Assembly: GCA_014529385.2 (NCBI GenBank) | Contig: CM043957.1 | Location: 86,312,881-86,376,880, forward strand | Source: Adiantum capillus-veneris | Taxonomy: Eukaryota; Streptophyta; Polypodiopsida; Polypodiales; Pteridaceae | Length of the DNA stretch: 64,000 nucleotides | Direction of reading: 5' to 3' | Part shown: piece after piece, positions 56,266-64,000 of the stretch | How the letters are laid out: each line of letters begins with the position of its first letter | Numbering within the stretch: position 1 is the stretch's first letter | Notes under the pieces: model-generated | Database searches by the model: none | The model's input: only the letters and a program-made list of their open reading frames with translations | Told to the model about the DNA's origin: nothing | Made by a program: the position numbers and the translations under genes

Positions 56266-59200
56266 TCAAGGGGTCAAGGTAGGTTGCAAATCGAAGGCTT
56301 CCAGGTAAAGTGATAACACAGTTGGTGACTCTGCAAGTTCACCTTCTTCCATCCACTTAGCATCCATTGGTGGATAGTTTCTGAACTTTACCAAGTAACG
56401 CCTAGCAACCTTGCCTTTCACTTTCCTTTCTTTGTGTGCCAAAATCTGTTCAGGGACCAAGATCTCGTCAAGTTCCTCGACTTCCGGCTGATCTTCAGCT
56501 GGCATATCTTCTGGCACATCACCCACATAGGGTCTGAGAAGACTCACATGAAACGCATTGTGAATCTTCCAACTGTCAGGCAATTTCAGCCTATATGCAA
56601 CATCACTGATTATGTCGCACACTTGAAAAGGCCCATAGTAACGCATGCTGAGCTTTGGAAACAGTCTTTCCTTGCCCTTCATCTTCTTTAACCTTGCCTT
56701 TTCAAAGCGTAAAAGCACCCAATCACCAAGTGAATATACCACTTCACGACGGTGACGATCAGCTGCTTTCTTTTGCTTTGCCTGAGTTCTTTCTAAGGCC
56801 ACTTTGACCTTCTTGTACATTTCATCCATGTCTTGAACATACTTATCTGCTTCAAATATCTTGTCCTTTGTATGCAGTATGGGAGGAACTTTCTTGCCAC
56901 CTTCAACTATCTCAAAAGGTGCCTTGCCAGTTGATGAATGCACTGTATTATTGTATGCATACTCCACCAATGGCAAATACTGCTCCCACTTTCCTTTATG
57001 CTCTGACACATAGCACTTCAGCAGATCTAGGACAGTAGAATTTGCCTCTTCTGACTGCCCATCTGTTTGAGGATGAAATGACGAAGAGAATTTGAGCGTG
57101 GTGCCCATATTCTCAAACAAGCCTCTCCAGAACAAACTTGTCATGCGTGGATCACGGTCGCTAATAATCGACTGTGGCATGCCATGATACTTGAAAATAT
57201 TGCTCATAAACAAGCGTGCCATCTGATCTGGCTTTATCTTCTTCCTGACAGGAATAAAATGAGCCTGTTTGCTGAATCTGCAAATAATGGTCCAAATACC
57301 ATCATTTCCTGTCTGCGTTCTCGGAAGATCAAAGATAAAATCCATAGCAATACTTTCCCATGGTTTATCTGGAATAGGTAGTGGTTGCAATAACCCTGGT
57401 GCCTTTTGCCTGTCAAACTTGACCTTTTGGCATATTAGGCATTCTCGCACAAAGGCATCCACATCCCTTCTCAATGTAGGCCAATAGAAGAATGTCTCAA
57501 CCGCTTTAACTGTAGCATCGATACCACGATGCCCTGCATACGGTGGGACATGACTCTCTTCCATAACTTTGCGTCGCAATGGCTTTGTGACACACAATCT
57601 GCCATGCATCATCATGAACCCGTCTTTAAGAAGATAGTGTTCATGACGTTGTCCATCCATTAGTTGCTCGAAGACCCTTGCAAAATCTTCATCATTTGCA
57701 TACTGTTCTCTCATATCATCAAGTTCATGATGATAAGGAATCGACACAGCTGAAATTTGTGGCTTCCTTGACAAGGCATCAGCCACAACGTTCTTCTTGC
57801 CTTCCACATGCACAATCTGAAAATGGAACATGGACAAGATATTTGCCCATCGCATATGCTTCTCAGATAACTTTGTCTGTGTCAAGAAGTATCGCAAGGT
57901 CTGATGGTCCGTTTGGACAACAAAGTCTGCACCTAGCAGGTAGTGTTTCCAACTTAAGAGCGCATGAATCACAGCCAGTAACTCTTTCTCATAGACCTGC
58001 ATGGTCATCTCTGGCCCTTGCAAAATTCTGCTCTCATAGGCTACTACCCTGCCATCTTGCATTAGCACAGCACCAATGCTACTACCGCAGGCATCACACT
58101 GGACCACAAATGACTTCCTAAGATCTGGCAACACAATGACTGGATCCGAAGTCATCTTTTCCTTTAAGAGATTAAAAGCTGAAATCTCTTTTTGTGTCCA
58201 TCTAAAGGTGACTGCCTTCTTTTGAAGAGCATGTAAAGGTGAAGCAATCTCAGCGAAATTTCGGATAAACCTTCTGTAATAGGAGCATAGTCCCAAAAAG
58301 CTTCGGACATCATGCACCGTCTTCAAATTTGGCCATGACTTGATCGCTTCGACTTTTGCAGGATCCATTCTGACACCATCCTTTGAGACAATGTGTCCCA
58401 GAAAGTGAATCTCTTCCAGAAAAAACTCACTTTTCTTTGCATTGATGAGCAACCTATGACTGCGTAGCTCTTTGAACACAATGGCCAAGTGATGCCTATG
58501 CTCCTCTTCATTCTTTGAGTAGACTATCATGTCATCAAAGAATGTACCAACAAACTGCTGGTGTGGACGGAAAATTCTGTCCATCATCCTATTAAACGTA
58601 GCAGGAGCATTTGTGAGACCAAAGGGCATCACTAAAAATTCGTAAAGGCCAAACGTTGTTCTAAAAGCAGTCTTGTGCACATCCTCTGATCTAATGCGGA
58701 TCTGATGATACCCACTCTTTAGATCTATCCTGCTAAACATAGCTGCTCCTTCTAATTTGTCCATAATATCATCAATTCTAGGTATAGGAAACCTATTCTT
58801 GATGGTATTCTTGTTCAGTGCACGGTAGTCGATGCACATACGCCATGAGCCATCCTTTTTCTGCACCAACAACACTGGAGAACAGAATGGAGATGAACTG
58901 GGCTGAATCAGCCCCTTTTCTAACAACTCCTGTACTTGGCCCATTATCTCTTTCTGCTGAGCCGCACTAACCCTGTACGGAGGCTTATTTGGTGGGCTAC
59001 TGCCTGGCACCAAATCTATCGCATGGTCCTCGGGTCTCTCTGGCGGTAATTGAGACGGTAATGAATCGGAAAAACAGTCACTATACTGTTGTAAAAACAT
59101 TGACCTTTCTTTATCTAGCACAGATAAATTTGATTCATCACAATCTGACACTTCACGTGCAAAAACCAAGTACGCAGAAAGATGCTTTTTCATTACAGAA

Positions 59201-60888
59201 GTAATAGCAGAAGCTGATACAGTAGGAATAGACTCCCCTTTAAGCTTTACATCCAGAATGTGAGTCTTTCCCCTGCTCTGTACAGTGATCTTTTTGTTGT
59301 AGGCATCCATGATTCCCTGTACACGAAACAACCAAGGAATACCTAACAACACATCACATCCGTCCAGTGGCATGATGTAAAATTCTTCAGCATCTACATA
59401 GGACTGGATATGTAGACGCAACTTTCCAATGATGGGTGTCACAGCCTCTGTATGGCCAGGACATGCCAAACCTGCCTCTGCTGTATACCCCATCTCTTCA
59501 GGTCTGATTCCCAACTTTGAAGCCAATTCTGGGGAAATAAAGTTGGCTTTGGCACCTGGATCAAAGAAGATAAGCACTGTTTGATCCCTAACCTTTCCCC
59601 ATGCTCTGCAAAGCTCACTTGCATCTGAATTTGGCTTGTCGCCCACCATATCTGGCACTAGACCAGCCATGGGCTTCTTTCCCTTCCTGTCCTCCTTGTC
59701 TTCAGAATCAGCTGGCCTTTTCTTTGTAGGACAGTTGTAAGCAATGTGGCCAGGCTGCTCACATATAAAGCATTTGTTCTCTGTCCTCAGGACCTTCTTT
59801 TGCTCTTCTGACTTGCGAGGAAAACGTCTTTTCCATTTCTTTGCGGGTCCTTTTTCTGATTCAGCCGTAGCTTTGTCTTTCCCTGCGTTGGCCGACTCCT
59901 GAGTCCCTTTAGGAGCCTCATTGGGAACGTGCTTCTTGGCTGAATTTTTCTTGCCTGATCCTGCCTTGACGCCAGTGTTAAATTCACAATCTTCTCCCTT
60001 GAGCAAACCATTGCCAGTGTTTGCTACCTCGATGAGCTGCGTCAAAGTAGTGACTTTTGGTCTTGTGCAGTATTTTCTCAATCCTTTGGGTAGGCCACAA
60101 CAGTATTTTTCTATCTGTTCTGTCAATGGCACAAACCTATAGGAAGTTACTGGAAGTAGAGCTTTCCAAAACTTCCGATTGTAATCATCCAGATTTCTGC
60201 AAGTGGCAGCATTAAGCTGGTGCCATTCTGTCATGACATCTGCTTCGAAATCATCAGATAACCAAGCTGCTGCTGCAAAAATCTGCTTGAAGTAAATCCA
60301 TGTGGACGGAGCTTGCCCTTGAAGCAATAAAGTTGTCCACCATTGTCCCGCATTCCCTGTCAAGAAAGTGGCTGCCTTGCGGACCTTTGAAGCCTCTGTA
60401 AAGTTTCCCCCTGCATAGGCCTTATCAAACTGCTGGAGGAATGAAAGAGCCTTCTTCCTGTCATCAAACCCTGTAAAGGTCGTGAATGACACACCTTTGC
60501 CACCTTCTTTGTACGGAGTTGGCCTCTCCAGCGGCGTTAAATTGTCATATGGAAGTGACTGAAACATGGGAACACTATTAGGGTTCATCTGTGTTCCTTG
60601 GCCGCTATTAACTTGACCTGGAAATGCCATATTTGGCTGCTGATTTGTAATTCCAGCCATACCAAAATTTGCTTGTGGCATCCCAAATTGTCCCTGAGTG
60701 CTTTGAAACCCTGGTTGCATACCCATGACACTGTACATGGGGTTAGGCATCATCGTTTGAGCACCCCCAAACACTGTTCCTGGCGTATAAAACTGATTTC
60801 CAGGTGCATGACCAGCCATGCTCTGAAATACCGATCCACCTCCAAAATAGCCAGGGTGTACTGAAGGTGGTGGGAAGACCTGTTGCAT
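56266..60888 (-). CDS. Gypsy 2 gag-pol polyprotein, 1540 codons
   Basis: Domains in order (approximate residues): Gln/Pro-rich gag leader (1-115); gag capsid (135-300); zinc knuckle CFICEQPGHIAYNCP (~371); protease IFFDPGAKANFIS (~437), with DPG instead of the usual DSG/DTG, then CDVLLGIPWL; RT with FFDDMIVYS (~783); RNase H starting VQCDACGSSIG (~925) with the DALSRKP end; integrase with HHCC (CLICQKVK), D-D-E residues in AMDFIFD, SDRDPR and GQSEEAN; GPY/F-like region; chromodomain EQILAHKERKV and YLVKFRNYPPMDAKWMEE (~1475-1513). The chromodomain in such elements binds histone marks and steers insertion. All catalytic positions except the unusual protease triplet look intact. The true start is upstream: the frame is open back to about 60970. 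Confidence 0.96.
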   Translation of the reverse strand: MQQVFPPPSVHPGYFGGGSVFQSMAGHAPGNQFYTPGTVFGGAQTMMPNPMYSVMGMQPGFQSTQGQFGMPQANFGMAGITNQQPNMAFPGQVNSGQGTQMNPNSVPMFQSLPYDNLTPLERPTPYKEGGKGVSFTTFTGFDDRKKALSFLQQFDKAYAGGNFTEASKVRKAATFLTGNAGQWWTTLLLQGQAPSTWIYFKQIFAAAAWLSDDFEADVMTEWHQLNAATCRNLDDYNRKFWKALLPVTSYRFVPLTEQIEKYCCGLPKGLRKYCTRPKVTTLTQLIEVANTGNGLLKGEDCEFNTGVKAGSGKKNSAKKHVPNEAPKGTQESANAGKDKATAESEKGPAKKWKRRFPRKSEEQKKVLRTENKCFICEQPGHIAYNCPTKKRPADSEDKEDRKGKKPMAGLVPDMVGDKPNSDASELCRAWGKVRDQTVLIFFDPGAKANFISPELASKLGIRPEEMGYTAEAGLACPGHTEAVTPIIGKLRLHIQSYVDAEEFYIMPLDGCDVLLGIPWLFRVQGIMDAYNKKITVQSRGKTHILDVKLKGESIPTVSASAITSVMKKHLSAYLVFAREVSDCDESNLSVLDKERSMFLQQYSDCFSDSLPSQLPPERPEDHAIDLVPGSSPPNKPPYRVSAAQQKEIMGQVQELLEKGLIQPSSSPFCSPVLLVQKKDGSWRMCIDYRALNKNTIKNRFPIPRIDDIMDKLEGAAMFSRIDLKSGYHQIRIRSEDVHKTAFRTTFGLYEFLVMPFGLTNAPATFNRMMDRIFRPHQQFVGTFFDDMIVYSKNEEEHRHHLAIVFKELRSHRLLINAKKSEFFLEEIHFLGHIVSKDGVRMDPAKVEAIKSWPNLKTVHDVRSFLGLCSYYRRFIRNFAEIASPLHALQKKAVTFRWTQKEISAFNLLKEKMTSDPVIVLPDLRKSFVVQCDACGSSIGAVLMQDGRVVAYESRILQGPEMTMQVYEKELLAVIHALLSWKHYLLGADFVVQTDHQTLRYFLTQTKLSEKHMRWANILSMFHFQIVHVEGKKNVVADALSRKPQISAVSIPYHHELDDMREQYANDEDFARVFEQLMDGQRHEHYLLKDGFMMMHGRLCVTKPLRRKVMEESHVPPYAGHRGIDATVKAVETFFYWPTLRRDVDAFVRECLICQKVKFDRQKAPGLLQPLPIPDKPWESIAMDFIFDLPRTQTGNDGIWTIICRFSKQAHFIPVRKKIKPDQMARLFMSNIFKYHGMPQSIISDRDPRMTSLFWRGLFENMGTTLKFSSSFHPQTDGQSEEANSTVLDLLKCYVSEHKGKWEQYLPLVEYAYNNTVHSSTGKAPFEIVEGGKKVPPILHTKDKIFEADKYVQDMDEMYKKVKVALERTQAKQKKAADRHRREVVYSLGDWVLLRFEKARLKKMKGKERLFPKLSMRYYGPFQVCDIISDVAYRLKLPDSWKIHNAFHVSLLRPYVGDVPEDMPAEDQPEVEELDEILVPEQILAHKERKVKGKVARRYLVKFRNYPPMDAKWMEEGELAESPTVLSLYLEAFDLQPTLTP

Positions 60889-61380
60889 AGCCTGTAGGTT
60901 GCTTCCCTGCCCATTAGAACCAGCTATAGGCTGCTGAAAGGTGGCGGGCTGAATTGGTACAGCTTGAAAACTGGCATCTCAGCCATCTGTTCTTGCACCT
61001 TAGGCACAGTTGTGGAGACTGCATGTTCTCCGTCAAGTGTACAGGTGTTTCCATTGACTGTGCGGTATGAATCACCTGTGCTCGAGCCTTAACAGGCTTT
61101 TGAATATGATCCAGTGACCCAACTTGCTGAGACGGAACAGGAGGTTGCAGAAAGGCTAAAAACCGTGGTTCTGCATTACTTGTGTGAACATAGCCACAGC
61201 AGTAGCCAACTGGGTCCTGAATATATCATCATCAGTCTGTGGTGGTCTTGAGGACTCACCCACTTCATGTGTCTGTTGACCCTGTGAAGAGGAAACCTCT
61301 TCAGTCACATCATCTGGTCTGTCAGCCATAATTACAATTCCCTGTGTCTCGTCTATGATCCCCTGTGTCTTCAAGCCCAA
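60889..61380 (-). CDS. Gypsy 2 gag N-terminus in shifted frames
   Basis: The likely start MADRPDDVTEEV is at about 61329. The frame runs to FTQVMQNHGF and stops at 61156. In a second frame FLAFLQPPVPSQQVGS continues to about 60970, and a third frame leads into the long ORF with AVPIQPATFQQP. Both switches fall at T-runs (about 61153 and 60970), so they may be sequencing indels or recent mutations. Homology to the fossil gag at 25680-26130 supports the joined reading. Confidence 0.75.
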
Positions 61381-61437
61381 AACTGACCAAGGCTCACTTC
61401 TATGGGAAAAAGTGATTTAATCCCGTCGATGGAACCA

Positions 61438-62912
61438 TGTAACCGGCCTGTTCAATCCAAAAAGGGCGGTAGACTTTACTTTAAACCTTGATTTAGCTTT
61501 CACCCATTATTAGTCGTCTATTTTACCTGTACTTTCAAGACACAACAAAGGGGAGAGGGATACAGGCTGCTAGATTGCACCTGTATGAGTGGACAGACAC
61601 AGATTGGCCCCTAACTTAGGCGCCCCTTTCGGTATTTCTTTATTGTTCAAAAGAGGGAATAAACGCTGTGGTTCCTACAAGCTGCCCCGCACAAACTCGG
61701 CTGAATTTCCACTGTTCCAGCCCGATTTCGGCAGCATAACTGTACTAGAACCCTTCACGGTCAGTATTCCCACGCATTGACCGACTTTCCCGACGCATAC
61801 GGGCACTTTGCAAAACCTGGCGAGAATCTGCAGCACGCTGAATTCTCTGTTTTCAGCCCTGAAAATGCGCCAGATCGCCTGTACAGCGGTCCCCTTGCGT
61901 CCCCGAACCTCCTGGGGGTATTAGGGTCCGTTTAGGGCCAAAACCCTAAACCTGCAAAAATACACAGCAGGCTGTAATTCACTGTTTCGGGCTCCGTTTC
62001 GCGTGCCGGTCGCATCCCTAGCAAGTCCTCGAGCTCCCGCACCTGTAGGGCTACTTGCCCTTTGAATCGGACGAGATTTCTGGCGTGAAACCTCTCCGAA
62101 TTCACCTGTACCTGCGGGGGGATTAGCCGCTAGCTAATCCAGTACCTGTGCAAGAGGCTCTTGCCTCGGCAATCGCGCATGAACCCACACAACTGTACAT
62201 TGGTCAAATGAAAAGCCCACTAGAGGGGCATAACATACTGCCAAAGGGGAGAGAGAGGGCAGTGCGTAGCGTGCAGGGCATCACTCCTGGCACCGCACTG
62301 TGCATAAGAGGGAAAGCAAGCACTCCATAGCTCTTAACCTATGACAAAATCTGAAAATGAGGCCTTCTTCCCTTCAAATTCAGCGCCACTTCTTGTTGCA
62401 TAAGGCAAGTGCACCAGAAGGTGCCACTTGGCACTTTTACAAGCATTTTCCCGTTTCGGGGTTGCCGCCTAAAAATATCCCAACCGGTTGCCCAGTTGAC
62501 TTCACGGCAGAGTAAGAAAATGTTCCCTTTGTCATTCCGGAGGTAATGACGTCAACACATTTTCAGGTCCCAAAATAGCAGTTCCCTAAATTTTAGGAGA
62601 TGCTGCCATTGTATCTTTCTAGGTCATCCGACCCTCTTTGTACACTGCGGCCACATCCAGAACTGAAATGTAGCCTCTGTAGCAAAGGATTCCACTTTGG
62701 CTAGTCAATGACCCCACTTGGCTAACCATAGTCCTTGTCCAAGCTTAGTGCTCTCTTGCCCTCAGGCCTGGACTCCCTCTGGACAGTTCCACACTAGCTA
62801 TGCAATGCAGGGCAGTTAGATTTCCCGAGGGGTGTTTCCAAAAAGTGAAAGTAAATAGATAATAAGAAAGAAATCAACAAAAAGGATAGATAGTAGTCAC
62901 ACGCTGGTGACA
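61438..62912 (-). repeat. 5' LTR of Gypsy 2
   Basis: Pairs with 54225-55692. It carries the shared block GGCGCCCCTTTCGGTATTTC at about 61619-61638. Confidence 0.96.
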
Positions 62913-63129
62913 GATGGAATCTGATGGAAATGCTTATGCTTATGCAGTGTGCAATCAGAGGATATGCATCTACACTAAGTGATTGGGCATGCACGGTCTA
63001 CGAAAAGACTCACAAAAGTGCCAGATCACTTCTAATCTAACTTGACTGGACTTGACGGAAACCCTGCTATGGTGTAGCTTGTCCACGGACACATAGGGTT
63101 GGGATGTGTCACGTGACATCCCCTCCTTT

Positions 63130-64000
63130 TTAAAGTGAGGTACTAGTACCAAGCTGCATGGCTTCCTTGTAGTCTGCCAACAACTCTAGATAATCCTTGA
63201 AGAACTCTTCGTCTACCCACACCGCTTCATGGGTTCCTCGATCTTTGAACTTCAAAAAATAATGTCGTACTTGTTTCTTCGAACCATGGCGAAACCGATG
63301 CAACAAAACTTGCTCCGACTCCATGACTTCTGCTTCATCTATGATCTCCGGTTCTTCTTCTTCCGAAACGTCCTTTGGAGGTGTTCCCTGAAACACTTTC
63401 AACCAAGAAACATGGAAAACGTTGTGCATTGACCATGAGTTAGGCAACTTCAATTTCATTGAAACCTCATTAATCTTTTTGATGACTGGAAATGGACCAT
63501 ACATACGAAAAAATAACTTAGGACATTTCTTTCCAATTTGCTTAAGACGCTGTTTCATAATCCGTAGATACACCCAATCTCCTTCCTTGATCGAGACCTC
63601 CCATTGAGACTGCTGATCATGAACATAAGACTTCAATACATCAAAAGCAAACTGATTATAAATTTCCGTTTGACCATCTGATTGTGGATGAAAAGCGGAT
63701 GAAAAATTCAACTTTGTGCCAAAATTTTCAAAGAGTGCACGCCAAAAGTTGGACGTAAACTTAACATCCATATCTGAAACAATGGGTTTTGGCAAACCAC
63801 AACGAGGGTACCAATGCTTTATGAACAACCGTGCAACATCTTGTGCAGTAACTGTGGCCTGACAAGGAATCAACACGCAGAATTTGCTGAAACGATCAAC
63901 AATAGATAAACATTGAGTGTTCCTTGAATGCTGACTCGGCGGTAAGTTAGTCACAAAATCCATAGAGATATCCTAAAAAGGTCCCTCGGAAAAAGGCAGC
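63130..64000 (-). pseudogene. Gypsy 3 integrase C-half with chromodomain (continues past window)
   Basis: Frame 63130-63963 reads MDFVTNLPPS, VSDMDVKFTSNFW and HPQSDGQTEIYNQF, giving D, D and E of the integrase core. Then DVLKSYVHDQQSQWEV joins directly to SIKEGDWVYLRIMKQRLK. Compared with Gypsy 2, about 90 residues between the end of the core and the GPY/F region are missing in frame. A chromodomain-like end follows (QVLLHRFRHGSKKQ, YFLKFKDRGTHEAVWVDEEF). The stop is next to the purine tract AAAAAGGAGGGGA and the LTR at 63118. The rest of pol lies to the right of the window. Confidence 0.9.

Larger units (their letters stand above)
54225..62912 (-). mobile_element. nearly intact chromovirus (Gypsy 2)
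   Basis: The target duplication GATGG is at 54220-54224 and 62913-62917. LTRs are 54225-55692 and 61438-62912 (about 1.47 kb). They differ mainly by single-base indels in homopolymers plus a few substitutions, implying a recent insertion. The primer site next to the right LTR starts TGGTTCCATCGACGGG, which is not the initiator-Met site used by its neighbours. Gag-pol is read on the minus strand from about 61329 to 56266. It entered the 3' LTR of Gypsy 3. Confidence 0.97.
48681..63118 (-). repeat. 3' LTR of Gypsy 3, split by two insertions
   Basis: On the minus strand the LTR begins TGTCACGTGACACATCC at 63118, runs to 62913, continues at 54224-53926, then at 49442-48681, and ends GCACCTTACA. 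The three pieces align in order with the LTRs of the related element at 49443-53920. Removing the two insertions, each with its own 5-bp duplication, restores a single LTR of about 1.26 kb. Confidence 0.9.

Noticed and set aside
57678-58121. Plus-strand 147-codon frame
   Set aside because: It is a shadow of the intact minus-strand gag-pol reading frame.

Overview
The window looks like repeat-rich nuclear DNA of a land plant with a large genome. The evidence is plant-type Copia and chromodomain Gypsy retrotransposons, a DUF4283-zinc-knuckle protein of the kind found in plant LINEs, a leucine-rich-repeat receptor-kinase fragment and a plant-type glycerol-3-phosphatase gene with introns. No bacterial features, rRNA, tRNA or CRISPR were seen. 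The style of the gag-pol proteins makes me think of a fern, but that is only an impression. Many reading-frame breaks fall in homopolymers, so some may be long-read sequencing errors.

Left third (1-18.6 kb). Microsatellites are followed by a TTAA-flanked, piggyBac-like DNA element (820-2165). Next is a three-level nest: a Harbinger-like MITE with TAA target duplications (2248-12314) carries a gag-only LTR retrotransposon (2264-11840, minus strand, target duplication TCACG) and a small MITE with an 8-bp target duplication (11984-12206). The retrotransposon's two LTRs differ greatly in length, and the left one holds about 2 kb of ~150-bp tandem repeats. Then come a broken receptor-kinase fragment, an ~85-bp tandem array, and unassigned or old Copia-derived sequence.

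Middle (18.6-48.2 kb). A degraded Copia element lies on the minus strand (18644-23745). The best host gene is a glycerol-3-phosphatase-like HAD hydrolase on the minus strand, with five exons visible (26715-28261). Its first exon, with the catalytic aspartates, is not in view. Two copies of a pol-less LTR family lie upstream, one inserted head-on into the other (29028-35108 and 31046-34021). After these come a DUF4283 pseudogene, a LINE 3' end with a TCAA tail, and a second Copia element (plus strand) interrupted by a third copy of the pol-less family (41745-45001) and by a related solo LTR (45911-46459).

Right end (48.2-64 kb). The 3' LTR of a minus-strand chromodomain Gypsy, whose integrase end is at 63130-64000, starts at 63118 and finishes at 48681. 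It is split by two later insertions: a non-autonomous relative with a coiled-coil ORF (49443-53920, target duplication TTGGA) and a nearly intact chromovirus with a 1540-codon gag-pol frame (54225-62912, target duplication GATGG). Element boundaries were checked by reading LTR ends, primer-binding sites and target duplications. The young chromovirus is the likeliest autonomous element here. A motif shared between its LTRs and those of the pol-less family hints at a common origin or regulation.
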